Below, piece after piece: positions 56,301 to 63,779 of a stretch of DNA of 64,000 nt. Source of the stretch: Tachypleus tridentatus (taxonomy: Eukaryota; Arthropoda; Merostomata; Xiphosura; Limulidae); assembly GCF_004210375.1 (NCBI RefSeq), contig NC_134831.1, positions 2,108,001-2,172,000 of the forward strand, in the 5' to 3' direction. The number at the start of each line of letters is the position of its first letter. Positions within the stretch are counted from its first letter, which is position 1. A program made the position numbers and the translations under genes. The notes beneath the pieces were generated by a model. It ran no database searches. It was not told the DNA's origin and saw only the letters and a program-made list of their open reading frames with translations.

Positions 56301-59300
56301 CGCCAGTGTTAAGTTATATTTACTCTATCAACTTGTATGTAAAAATGAAGGGGGAAAATGAACTTCATGAAAAGGCCGTAGAATTAGCGTTCTCTTTTAA
56401 CCGCATGAGAAAGCCCATTAAAAAAATGAAACAGTTAAAATCGGACACTTTCTTCAAAAAAATTTAATGTTTTGTATACTTGTGTATATTTTGAATGTCT
56501 ATTTTTGTTCTTATTCTCATAGATGTAACATAAACAGTATAATAACGTTATTCACAAACGTGTTACTTCCCTTGAGTCAAACAAATATAATGCTCCGCTA
56601 AAAAATTATATATAATTAAGGAAATACATGTTCACTGTATAAGCCGGAAATTTTACTCGGTCCCGTGCGATTCCGCCTTAGACAGGTTTTTGTGTTATAT
56701 ACTCTTTTTTATTTTCACTCAAATCTTGTTAATAATAAATAAAACAAAGGTTCTCAATCCTGGGACTTTACCTTGAATCCTCTTCAATAGGATCGGTAAT
56801 CACTGATGCCATAGAAAACTTACGAACTCTCAGCTTTTCCACAGAAATCACGCTTACTAACAGAATAAAATATCAATAAAAATGGTTATTTCGTGTAGAA
56901 GTAACTTAAAATAATACATTATATATAAAAAATATAATAGATAATTTTAGCTTATGAAATATTAATACAGTTTTGTTATGTTTTGTTGACCTGTATCGCA
57001 TAAGATGGAAAGCAAGCGTACGGATTCATATATATTTGGTAATTGTTCAGACTTGGTTACTATCCTTCGTTTCTTTACTAAACAACCCAGCATTTAACAT
57101 GCTGAGGCCCGACATAGACAAGTGTATTAAGGCGTTCGACTCGTAATCTTATGGTCGCGGGTTCGAATCCCCGTCGCACCAAACATGCTCGCCTTTTCAG
57201 CCGTGGAGGCGTTATAATGTGACGGTCAATCTCACTATTCGTTGATAAAAGAGTAGCCCAAGAGTTGGCGGTGGGTGATGATGACAAGCTACCTTCCCTC
57301 TAGTCTTACACTTCTAAATTAGGGACGGCTAGCGCAGATAGCTCTCGAGTAGCTTTGCGCGAAATAAAAAACAATAACAAAAAACAAAAAAATTAACATG
57401 TTTGGATCCTTACTATCTATTATTTTCCATGGTTAACAACCCAGTATTTAAACCAACATAGCTTTTTGATTCTTACTGTCCATTATTTTCCTTGGCAAAC
57501 AACCCAGTAGTTAAACTACCATAGATAAAACAATTTTGTTCTGAAAATCATTACATCAAGCTTCTGATATTTAATTTTTTTCTAGTTTGTCATCGAGTGA
57601 TTATGGTGTGATCTTCTGGCAGTGAATCTAATGTGAAGTTTGTCGAGTGATTGTGGTGTGATCTTCTGGCAGTGAATCTAGTGTGAAGTTTGTCATCGAG
57701 TGATTGTGGTGTGATCTTCTGGCAGTGAATCTAATGTGAAGTTTGTCATCGAGTGATTGTGGTGTGATCTTCTGGCAGTGAATGTAATGTGAAGTTTGTC
57801 ATCGAGTGATTGTGGTGTGATCTTCTGGCAGTGAATCTAATGTGAAGTTTGTCATCGAGTGATTGTGGTGTGATCTTCTGGCAGTGAATCTAATGTGAAG
57901 TTTGTCATCGAGTGATTGTGGTGTGGTTTTCTGGCAGTGAATATAATGTGAAGTTTGTCATCGAGTGATTGTGGTGTGATCTTCTGGCAGTGAATCTAAT
58001 GTGAAGTTTGTCATCGAGTGATTGTGGTGTGGTCTTCTGGCAGTGAATATAATGTGAAGTTTGTCATCGAGTGATTGTGGTGTGATCTTCTGGCAGTGAA
58101 TCTAATGTGAAATTTTCTTTATTTTCTAAGAATGCAGGAATTTGTTTGTTTCTTTACAGTACAAAGTTGCACAAAGAGCTATCTGCGCTATGCTCAATGC
58201 AAGGATCGAACCTGAACTACTGGAAGATATGTCGAAAAGGGTAAGTAGATAAATATTAGTAAGAAAAAAAGAAATATTGGACAACGAAGCTGATGGCGCT
58301 GCTTAAACCTATTTTTTTTAACGGCGGATTGGAATTGGAGCGTTTACACGTAAGACTAATTTTGCCTGTATTCCGAACATTATTACAATATCAGTTGGAG
58401 ATTTCCTAGTCAATGTAACTTTGTGTTTTTATCACATAAACTTCGAGTGTTTCAAAGATACTGTCTCTGTTGAAAAAAAGGGAAAATAGTGCGTGTGATC
58501 TATCATTCTTCTGAAATTTCCTGGAGACGAAATAATAAAGATATATCTTTACTACACCTTAACGGATTTTAGATTTTTAGTTATCAAAACTTAAATGGGG
58601 TTGAATTAACAACGCCAGTTCCTGCCAGCGAAGATAACCATCGACGCGACAGCACAAACCGAAAAACAATCTACCTCCACGCAGAAAACACAAACCAAAA
58701 TCTGCCAAGGCCACGTTTTTAAAAATAAAGTAAAAACTCCATGGATATATAAATCATTGATAATACGTAATGTCACACATACAAAAAGAAAATATGAGTG
58801 AAAACAACTGTAATGTATGTTATTGTTCGCTTTATTTACTCACATTTCCCAGTATCTCTAGCAGTTAAAACGAAAAACCAAAGCAGAAAAAAAAGGCTCT
58901 ATTAGTGAAACTATTACCGTCTTTATCCTTTTCTTCAACAGGATCTGTGGATTTCTGCATCTCATATAGAACCGCATTTAGTATAGGGACCATGAGAGCC
59001 GTGGCAGCGGTGTTACTGATCCACATGGATAAAAACATGGTTGTCAGCATGAAACCTAACATTAACCTAAAGTAAACGGCAAGAAACTAGACATTAATCT
59101 GAGAAAAAGTTAGGGACAATCTGTATGAAACCTAATACTAGCTTAAGAAGAAAATCATGGATGTCAGCATGAAACCCAACGTTAACCTAAAACAAAAGCA
59201 ACAGTAGACAGCACAAAACCGAACATTAATCTGAGATAAAAACAAGTTAGGATAATCTACATGAAACCTAATATTGGCTTGAGAAAAAAACAAACAATAT

Positions 59301-61339
59301 GATAGTGAGCATGAAACTCAATACGGAGGTCATTTGTACAACCCATCAGGTTGCACAAAACGCTTTACCTGGTCATTTGGATTGAAAAGGACTGTCTGTC
59401 TTTGTCTTAAAGTAAACACACCACTTTTTACTTTTAAGATCTAATATTCATTCACTTTGAACAACACTAACAGAAAAAAATCTTCATGTGCTTCCTCACC
59501 AGGAAAGATCAGAATGATTCTTCTACTTACCAGCGAGGTGATGTTCCAATAAACAACAAGATTCTCAGAGCGAGTCGGTTATGAAGGTTACAATACTCCA
59601 CCGCTGTGGCCGCTATCAGACTGCCCAGAAATATCATATTTATCTCCTGTACAAAAAAATTAGCATTCAATTAGTCGCTGGGGTCACTTGTAGTTATTTA
59701 TGTACCTAGTTTTTGGGATCACTTTTAGTTATTTATTTACATAGTCCTTGGGGTAACTTGTAGTTATTTATGTACTTACTCGTAGTTCTCGGGGTCACTT
59801 GTAGTTATTTGTGTACATAGTTCTTTGGGTCACTTGTAGTTATTTGTGTACATAGTTCTTTGGGTCACTTGTAGTAATTGATGTACATTCCATTATAAAA
59901 GGCTTAGTGTTCTTGCTCTTGTAAAGAGTTGTTGTTTGTTATTAAGCACAAAGCCACACATTGGGCTATCTGTGCTTCGTTCACCACGAGTATCAAAATC
60001 CGGTTTCTAGCAGTGCAAGTCCACAGACATACTGCTGTGCCATTGGGGGATTCGTGAGGAAGGAATCACTTTCTTCAATATTACATTTTAGGATATTTGG
60101 TTTAGGTTTTCTTAACGTCATTTGGATAGAATTCAAAGGACCCGCTTATTGTCATGTTTTTTGAAAGGGTTTAACAGATTAATGGTTTTTATTTACAAGA
60201 TCTTATCTTGCATTTTATAAGTTGGAAAATAGGTTTAATTTTCCAGACTGATATTTAATCTGTAGAGCCAGACCACCTACAAGTCCTTTTGATGGACAGC
60301 GGTAAGTTTACGGACTTGCAACGCCAAAAGTCGTGACCCGATTCCCTGTGGTGAACACAAACAGTGTCTAACGTGATTTAACTTAAACAGATAAACTAAA
60401 CAAACAAACGTATCTACAAGTTAGAACAAAACAAAAAAGACTTTACGAGGGTTAAAAATATTTATGAAAATCGTAACAATAACGTCGTTCTCTACGCAAG
60501 AAAACACAATCAATTTTTATTGTTACTTTATTTATAGGATTCCTGGGTTTAATATTTTTTATATAAATAATGTATGTTGGCTCCAATAACTGGACATTTC
60601 TCTTTATTAGAAAAAACAAAAATATTCCAGATGTGAATGTGAACATAACCCTAATATGCAAAATAAACTGCCGCCTCAGTTTCATCATAAAACGTGACAT
60701 AAATTCAGAAAACCACCATGTATTCTAACCAAACAAATCATCTTTTTATTTTGGGTTTCATGAATGAACATCGGTCAAGCAATTAAGTCAGTTCAGTGCA
60801 GTGTGATTTTATATGGTTCGTCATCTCAATAGAATTTCAGGCTGCATCAGTCTGTAGTAATCAAATGTCGCCTGAAAAGCATTTGCAACAGAAGAAGTAA
60901 AAATATATTCTAAATACGACTGGTATGCGTATTAGCGCTTCAATTAAAATAAAGTACAGAACAACGCTTTGATCTTCTTAGGTCATCTTCAGACTAAGAA
61001 AGTCGAAACGTTGCTCTGTAATTTATTTTAACACCCATACCCGCCGTCTTTAGAATATATTTTTACTTCAAGTGGGTTTCTCGTCGTCACGAAGACAGAG
61101 GAAGTATTCACCATTTAATTTGAAACGACCTTTCTCATAACAGCTTATTGAAAGAGTAATTAATCGTACACTGTAAGAATTACACTTACCTTCATATAAA
61201 TTGTGCAGGTTTCGTCTGTGCTGAGGATGCCAAACAAAGGAAGAAAAACCACAGGTATCAAGGCAGTGACGGCAAGAGGCATAATTTCCATGAGCCAAAA
61301 ACACACCATTAATAAGAGAACGTAGGCACACTTTGCTTC
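44206..61339 (-). CDS. Sodium-coupled di/tricarboxylate transporter, SLC13 family (INDY/NaCT/NaDC-like), N-terminal exon missing
   Basis: Exons on the minus strand: 61339-61190, 59646-59531, 59066-58918, 56856-56772, 53750-53625, 52998-52879, 50235-50158, 49993-49880, 46936-46753, 46553-46392, 45126-44989, 44346-44206. All introns are GT-AG and all phases match; the total is 520 codons plus TAG. The family is usually 570-600 aa, so about 40 N-terminal residues (first membrane segment) are missing, probably beyond the right edge. Seen: EAKCAYVLLLMVCFWLMEIMPLAVT start of the transport domain, first SNT (S106-N107-T108), signature SANIGGTGTLTGTTPN (185-200), LWFCRDPGFMPGW, LLLGGGFALAEG, second SNT (S413-N414-T415) and PVATAPNAIVF. 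Known for the family: the two SNT motifs bind Na+ and the carboxylate substrate (succinate, citrate). The paralogue cannot be assigned, and plasma-membrane location is inferred. Confidence 0.93.
44989..45126 (-). CDS. SLC13-like exon k
   Basis: 46 codons, residues 429-474: ADAVGIHPIKIMMPVAMCCS, YAFILPVATAPNAIVFEAAP, LTQREM. PVAT.PNAIVF is conserved in the family. The donor GTACGA is not optimal; read-through would add VRNPLILPEK and about 29 more residues before a stop, so intron retention would give a different C-terminus. Confidence 0.9.
45781..46033 (-). repeat. SINE family A copy with target-site duplication
   Basis: Reverse complement of the family A SINE (GTTTGTTTGTTTTTGAATTT ... CTGGCTATGCCGGGCCC). 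It is flanked by perfect 12-bp duplications TGACGTCACATT (45769-45780 and 46034-46045), proving retroposition. A block around the CAGATAGCCC element is deleted. Confidence 0.92.
46392..46553 (-). CDS. SLC13-like exon j (second SNT motif)
   Basis: 54 codons, phase 0-0, residues 375-428. It ends LTEVASNTATATIMMPVLSN, giving S413-N414-T415, the second SNT motif. The acceptor is preceded by an unbroken T tract; donor GTAAGG. Confidence 0.94.
46753..46936 (-). CDS. SLC13-like exon i
   Basis: Encodes residues 314-374: AYLKDAIPAIAIVLLLFVIP, a linker, then WKIAQQNVPWGVILLLGGGF and ALAEGTT. The PWG..LLLGGGFALA motif corresponds to the second repeat hairpin. Acceptor CCTTTTAG, donor GTGAGT. Confidence 0.94.
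47003..47654 (-). repeat. SINE family B copy interrupted by a MITE
   Basis: The left piece AATCACAAAGCTACATA and the right piece beginning ATAGGCTATCTATTCTCTGC together form a family B SINE (antisense) ending GATATGCCACTGGGTGG. The MITE at 47025-47559 splits it and duplicates TA. Confidence 0.82.
47025..47559. mobile_element. Pogo/Tigger-like MITE
   Basis: 535 bp, TA on both sides. The left end is CAGTGGAGCGCCGTTAAGCC; the right end read inward is CAGCGGAGCGCCATTAAGCC. It is GC-rich relative to its surroundings and has no transposase frame. The CAGT start, TA target and internal subterminal GCGG/CCGC motifs fit the pogo/Tigger group, but no encoded protein proves it. Confidence 0.82.
47655..49879. 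other. SLC13 intron (between exons h and i), distal part
   Basis: Contains a SINE tail fragment at about 48936-49002 (CCCAAAGCTGC ... AACACTGGGA), imperfect tandem repeats at 49540-49745, and otherwise unremarkable AT-rich DNA. A segment at 48100-48270 has tRNA-like B-box motifs (GGTTCGATCCC) but no recognisable family. Confidence 0.4.
49540..49745. repeat. Imperfect tandem repeat, about 70-110 bp
   Basis: Three diverged copies of AGTTTAAAAG(T)TCAGAGTA then TTTCAATACTTGTAGGT. The last two also share AATTATATCACATGTTAAGT. It lies just 5' (plus strand) of exon h. Confidence 0.7.
49880..49993 (-). CDS. SLC13-like exon h
   Basis: Encodes residues 276-312: FHEAAVLVLFIVLIILWFCR then DPGFMPGWGVALSGEEN. 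The LWF.RDPGFMPGW motif is highly characteristic. Acceptor GTTCCCTACAG, donor GTAAGTTA. Confidence 0.94.
50158..50235 (-). CDS. SLC13-like exon g (hydrophilic loop)
   Basis: Encodes residues 250-274, GKDEKSSSDSVKKLIEGNYR then DLGSI (split Thr). The Y..LG(S/P)I segment precedes the next helix in SLC13 proteins. The acceptor is weak (GTTTATTAG); donor GTAAGT. Confidence 0.86.
50948..52077 (-). mobile_element. Internally deleted Tc1-like transposon
   Basis: 1130 bp between TA dinucleotides (50946-47 and 52078-79). Terminal repeats: left CTCTTCAAAAAAAGAAACGC, right read inward CTCTTCAAAACAAGAAACGC, both followed by AAAAG. It carries a truncated transposase on the minus strand and lies in the SLC13 intron between exons f and g. 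Confidence 0.92.
51118..51800 (-). pseudogene. Tc1-like transposase lacking its central catalytic part
   Basis: The N-terminal part (about 51750-51480) has a paired-like HTH and GRSGRPR-type segment (PSTITRLRNRHQQHGSTRDR, PRSGRSRVTTP). The C-terminal part (51459-51118) has FQHDNARPHTARLT (second Asp) and RSPDLNPIEHLWDEL (third residue). They abut near 51480 in different frames. The segment that should carry the first catalytic Asp (WSDES type) is missing, so the protein is inactive. Confidence 0.9.
52266..52330 (+). repeat. SINE fragment (family B/C head)
   Basis: TTTGGTGGATCGGTGGTAAG then GATTTCGATACC: the diverged A-box/B-box part of a tRNA-like SINE, directly before the inverted pair at 52334. 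Confidence 0.4.
52334..52560. repeat. Inverted SINE-tail pair (long hairpin)
   Basis: The left arm 52337-52405 (TTTGTTTATGTGTTTTGAAG ... AAAAGCTATCTATGCTCTG) and the right arm 52492-52558 are reverse complements with only a few mismatches over about 66 bp, separated by about 85 bp. The right copy on the minus strand is a family B SINE (B-box GGTATCGAAACC, TATTGCTGTACCAC). The left arm is a truncated opposite copy. Confidence 0.8.
52879..52998 (-). CDS. SLC13-like exon f
   Basis: Encodes residues 210-248: DFNDYSRLTFASWMLFNIPG then TILCVILAWAWLQILFMRQ, matching the FASWM...P helix of the family. Acceptor CTTTTCACAG, donor GTATGT. Confidence 0.92.
53344..53461 (-). repeat. SINE family B copy
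   Basis: The plus strand runs TTTGTCTGTTTAGAATCAAG, AAAGCTGCACAGTAGGC, CACCACGGGTATCAAAAGC and TATCGCTGTGCCAGTGGGG. Antisense copy in the intron between exons e and f. Confidence 0.75.
53625..53750 (-). CDS. SLC13-like exon e (family signature)
   Basis: Encodes residues 168-208. ALFMGICYSANIGGTGTLTG followed by TTPNLILKGQM is the SLC13 signature region. The acceptor is unusually short of pyrimidines (GAATGTAG); donor GTAAGTT. Confidence 0.94.
53845..54037 (-). repeat. SINE family A copy, internally deleted
   Basis: Antisense copy. It keeps the tail (TTTCGCGCAAAGCTACACAA) and head (GAGTCGAGTGCCTTATCCAC, GGCCATGCCGAGCC) but has lost about 60 nt of the central body around the GTTGGCGGTGGG block. 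Confidence 0.82.
54038..55907. other. SLC13 intron (between exons d and e), part
   Basis: No coding exon or classified element. Short segments near 55320-55390 and 56640-56700 share GTAAACCTGTCTAAGCC-like or TAAGCCGGAA-like wording in opposite orientation, hinting at the two ends of an old element. Confidence 0.35.
55908..56193 (+). repeat. SINE family A copy with target-site duplication
   Basis: Full length. GCCCGGCATGGCCAAGCGTG head, GACTCGTAATCTGAGGG, B-box GGGTTCGCATCTC, body, and tail GTAGCTTTGTGCGAAATTC plus CAAACAAA. The 10-bp duplication AAATATATAA lies at 55898-55907 and 56194-56203. Confidence 0.92.
56772..56856 (-). CDS. SLC13-like exon d (cytoplasmic loop)
   Basis: Encodes residues 140-166, SVISVEKLRVRKFSMASVIT then DPIEEDS. 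A hydrophilic variable loop between the two halves of the first repeat. It is supported mainly by phase (2 nt in, 2 nt out) and by good acceptor (TTCTGTTAG) and donor (GTAAAG) sites. Confidence 0.82.
57045..57535. repeat. Three-copy repeat split by a SINE
   Basis: Segments ending AACAACCCAG(C/T)ATTTAAAC or similar occur at about 57050-57100, 57405-57465 and 57470-57530, each preceded by TTACTATC/TTACTGTCCATTATTTTCC-like sequence. The SINE at about 57102-57391 lies after the first copy. Confidence 0.6.
57102..57391 (+). repeat. SINE family A copy
   Basis: GGCCCGACATAGACAAGTGT head, GGGTTCGAATCCCCGTCGC (a perfect B-box), body, and tail GAGTAGCTTTGCGCGAAAT with an A-rich end. TTAACATG flanks it at 57094-57101 and again just after the A-rich tail, a likely target duplication. 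Confidence 0.88.
57585..58113. repeat. 53-bp minisatellite, about 10 copies
   Basis: The unit begins GTTTGTCATCGAGTGATTGT and contains GGTGTGATCTTCTGGCAGTG. Copies start at 57585, 57638 (3 nt shorter), 57688, 57741, 57794, 57847, 57900, 57953, 58006 and 58059, with very few differences. Copies 7 and 9 share GTGGTYTTCTGG and GAATATAATG. It lies in the SLC13 intron between exons c and d. Confidence 0.95.
58114..58917. other. SLC13 intron, exon c-proximal part
   Basis: Begins with a short SINE tail fragment (TTTACAGTACAAAGTTGCAC, GAGCTATCTGCGCTATGC at about 58145-58210). The rest is AT-rich with nothing recognised. Confidence 0.4.
58918..59066 (-). CDS. SLC13-like exon c (first SNT motif)
   Basis: Encodes residues 90-138: LMLGFMLTTMFLSMWISNTA then ATALMVPILNAVLYEMQKST. 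It carries S106-N107-T108, one of two family SNT motifs forming the Na+/substrate sites. Acceptor ACTTTAG, donor GTAATA. Part of its 5' end is copied in the adjacent intron. Confidence 0.92.
59025..59327. repeat. Tandem repeat containing copied splice acceptor and exon c start
   Basis: TCATGGATGTCAGCATGAAA at about 59155 and TGATAGTGAGCATGAAACTC at about 59298 repeat the exon sequence CATGGTTGTCAGCATGAAAC near 59037. Intervening intronic text (ATTAATCTGAGA, ATGAAACCTAATA) is also repeated. The copies are diverged, with a unit of about 125-135 bp. Confidence 0.75.
59531..59646 (-). CDS. SLC13-like exon b
   Basis: Encodes residues 51-88 and two bases of Trp89: EINMIFLGSLIAATAVEYCN then LHNRLALRILLFIGTSPR. 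This is the amphipathic turn and next membrane helix. Acceptor TTTGTACAG, donor GTAAG. Confidence 0.92.
59675..59890. repeat. 35-bp tandem repeat, about 6 copies
   Basis: The unit is GGGTCACTTGTAGTTATTTG then TGTACATAGTTCTTT. The last two copies are nearly identical and the first ones diverged. It lies about 30 nt upstream (in gene sense) of exon b's acceptor. Confidence 0.85.
59931..60050 (-). repeat. SINE family B copy
   Basis: The plus strand runs GTTGTTTGTTATTAAGCACA, AAGCCACACATTGGGCTATC, CACCACGAGTATCAAAATCC, and ACTGCTGTGCCATTGGGGGA. Antisense, essentially full length. Confidence 0.8.
60291..60409 (+). repeat. SINE family C-like copy
   Basis: GGACAGCGGTAAGTTTACGG head, CGTGACCCGATTCCCTGTGG B-box region, then a diverged tail ending AAACTAAACAAACAAAC. 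Confidence 0.6.
60410..61189. other. SLC13 intron between exons a and b, part
   Basis: No coding exon recognised. An inverted-repeat-like pair of segments near 60890-60980 and 61010-61070 shares ATATATTCTAAA/TTTAGAATATAT and AAAGTACAGA/TGTAATTTATTT-like wording, possibly a small MITE (about 60885-61075). Confidence 0.4.
61190..61339 (-). CDS. SLC13-like exon a (TM2 region)
   Basis: 50 codons, phase 0-0; acceptor TTTGTAG, donor GTAAGTG. It encodes EAKCAYVLLLMVCFWLMEIM and on to FGILSTDETCTIYMK, a hydrophobic hairpin conserved in SLC13. Residues 1-50 of the visible protein. Confidence 0.93.
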
Positions 61340-61610
61340 CTACAAACAATGTTAGTAATGACGCCATTAATACTACTGTTAATAAATTTTATACAAGCCA
61401 ACCTGGTTATGTTTGAGGTTGTACAATACATTAATAATTAATACACTTCTTTAAAACGGGTACAATTGGTATTTGGTCTCGTTAATGACATCGAGAGAGA
61501 TTATGGATGCATTTATATGTTACAATGTGTCACGGATAGCTTCGAGAGTGCAAATATTTATTATTTTAAGCATTTTTTACGACTTTTATTCAAATTATTC
61601 ATTCGGTTAA
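61340..61610. other. DNA upstream of visible SLC13 exon a
   Basis: A search for the missing N-terminal exon here and up to 64000 on the minus strand gave no convincing candidate. Confidence 0.4.
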
Positions 61611-61870
61611 CCCTAGTACACACACTCAAAAAAATTACGTTGCCCACACTGGGCGTCATATTTGACCCCCACCAAAAATATTAAAAAAAAATTATTTTCA
61701 TATAAGCAAAGTATAAATTTGGACAAAATATTTATTCTATACAATTTATGCATACACTCTGGGTAACTTTATGGTCATTGCAAGCCATTTTACTACATTT
61801 GATACACTTTGAAGAAGTTTTTTTCCTTGAATCACGTGCGCATATTTGACACCATTTCCTAACGTTCTCT

Positions 61871-62222
61871 TCAGCAACTTTGTCTTTTTGGAGGGATCAC
61901 TTCATTTGTATCTTCTTCAGGCAGTAATTCATCAGTAAGCAACTTCAGAAATTCACGTCTTGCTCTTTTTTGGTACTTTGATGCGAATTCTGGATGGCGC
62001 TGGCGATAGAGAAGGTAAGCATTGTATGCGGCAGCATCAAGAATGTTATAAAATAGTGCCATTGGCCACCTTCTGGTCTTTCTTTTTGTGGAAAAGAATC
62101 TAACTATTTGGTCTAGTGTATCGACTCCTCCTTTGGTGGAGTTATAGTATGATATTATTTCAGGTTTTCCTGATTCATCATCGATTGAGGGCTCTCTATG
62201 CAACGTAGATAAGAATATTCTA
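61871..62222 (-). pseudogene. piggyBac transposase, C-terminal fragment
   Basis: The frame reads LSTLHREPSIDDESGKPEII, SYYNSTKGGVDTLDQIVRFF, STKRKTRRWPMALFYNILDA and AAYNAYLLYRQRHPEFASKY, diagnostic of the DDE piggyBac (PGBD4-like) family. This includes the last catalytic Asp of the GGVD motif. Everything upstream of about residue LSTLH is deleted, and the terminal Cys-rich zinc domain after KRQSC is lost to a frameshift: CQICARDSRKK-like sequence lies just beyond in another frame. Not functional. Confidence 0.9.
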
Positions 62223-62266
62223 GAATGCTCCAGAACATTTATAGAGTGTTCTAGAATGTTCTAGAA
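62213..62266. promoter_or_regulatory. Heat-shock-element-like arrays inside the piggyBac remnant
   Basis: GAATATTCTAGAATGCTCCA (62213-62232) followed by GAAC, and TTCTAGAATGTTCTAGAA at 62249-62266, fit alternating GAA/TTC pentamers. The second is a perfect four-unit array. Whether HSF binds it is unknown; it may only be the deletion-junction sequence. Confidence 0.4.
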
Positions 62267-62632
62267 CACAAAATTTCATATCAATATATTATTTGATTGT
62301 TTACCAGAAATGTAATTGAGTTTTTTAAACGGGGGGTCAAAAATGACTCCCAAGTAGAAAACGTGAATTTCGACATTAGGCAAGGAGTGTAATACCCCAT
62401 TTGCATAAAATACATGTTAAACGTATTAGTATAGTATGTTATTAGTATAGATTAAATTAGGTACATTTTTAGGCCCGAAAGTCACACCTTTGATATTTCT
62501 ATAACAACTTAAACACAAGTGGGCCCATTTTTGACCCCCACCGTGTGTATGAGGGTTAAAAACAGTGATTGGGTTCACATACTTGAATTGCTGGTACAAT
62601 ATGGCAGGTTCATAGAAAGACTCGTATCTTTA

Positions 62633-62912
62633 CGGGCCCGGCATGGCCAAGCGTGTTAAGGCGTGCGACTCGTAATCTGAGGGTCGTGGGTTCGCATCCC
62701 GGTCGCGCCAAACATGCTCGCCCTTTCAGCCGTGGGGGCGTTATAATGTGACGGTCAATCCCATTATTCTTTGGTAAAAGAGTAGCCCAAGAGTTGGCGG
62801 TGGGTGGTGATGACTAGCTGCCTTCCCTCTAGTCTTACACTACTAAATTAGGGACGGGTAGCACAGATAGCCCTCGAGTAGCTTTGTGCGAAATTCCAAA
62901 ACAAACAAACAA
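62633..62912 (+). repeat. SINE family A copy with target-site duplication
   Basis: Full length and the best preserved: GGGCCCGGCATGGCCAAGCG head, GACTCGTAATCTGAGGGTCG, body, tail CAGATAGCCCTCGAGTAGCT then TTGTGCGAAATTCC. The perfect 11-bp duplication TCGTATCTTTA lies at 62622-62632 and 62913-62923. Confidence 0.93.
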
Positions 62913-62923
62913 TCGTATCTTTA

Positions 62924-63779
62924 GGTGATTTGGAAAGAACAAAACTTCGACAGAAATGATTTCAAATAATTCGGACACTTAGAGATAAGAAACCATTGTT
63001 CCAAGGTTAAGTGTACAACAATTGAATCTTGAATGTCTTAGACCTTTTTATTATCTATAACAATATAAAGAAAGCTGATAAACTTGACTTATAGTATCTT
63101 TAAATCTTTTTTTTCTTCTCTCAGTGTCAAGAGCTTTATTTTTTTCTTAATGGAAATAAAGTAAAGGTAGAGAGAGCTCTATAAACAAAGAAACACAAAC
63201 TTCAGGGTTTATTATTGTGAGTGATTTCATTGATGAATACGTCTGTTGTACCAGGCGTAACTATATCTTTTTGTTTTCGATAAGATACGATAGTTGATGA
63301 AAGTGTTTTACATAACATTTGTTTTTAATATGAATGAAAAACACCCGAAAGAAATTTTTTTAAAAATTAACGACTTAAATTTCCGTTCTCTATAACATTA
63401 AAGATAAATTCAGAATTGTAATGGTGTATTTTTTAAAAATAATATACTGATTAATAACTAGATGTACAGGATCCCTGACAGTTTTATGTTTCAAGAGTAA
63501 ATAAAACCAAAATCAAGAGCAACAAATGTCTGTATTTCTTGATTTTGAAGTTCATATGTCATGGTGTGTTGTAGCCTACAGAATGTGTAATTTCTTCTCA
63601 TGAATCATGGCATGCTCATATTTTACTGGCGTAACGACAGTACAAATTTTAACGTTAAGCGTATCTTATGTGATACCATTTTAATGTCTACTAACTGACA
63701 GACAGACAATGCACTGCTGGATAGTGGTGCGACTGATTAAATCAGTGACCCCTTGAGGAGGCTCCTTTTCGATGAAATT
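62924..63779. other. Right-hand flank, no recognised gene
   Basis: AT-rich, with no exon matching the missing SLC13 N-terminus and no classified element. Confidence 0.4.

Larger units (their letters stand above)
61611..62555 (-). mobile_element. Internally deleted piggyBac element
   Basis: 945 bp flanked by TTAA on both sides (61607-61610 and 62556-62559). Ends read inward: CCCTAGTACACACACTC on the left and CCCTCATACACACGGTGG on the right, starting CCC as in piggyBac elements. Subterminal GGGGGTCAAA-type motifs (TTTGACCCCC) occur near both ends. It carries only the C-terminal part of a transposase. Confidence 0.93.

Noticed and set aside
61068..61367. 99-codon minus-strand frame MASLLTLFVGSKVCL...
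   Set aside because: It overlaps SLC13 exon a in the wrong frame; the in-frame reading EAKCAYVLLLMVCFW matches the family.
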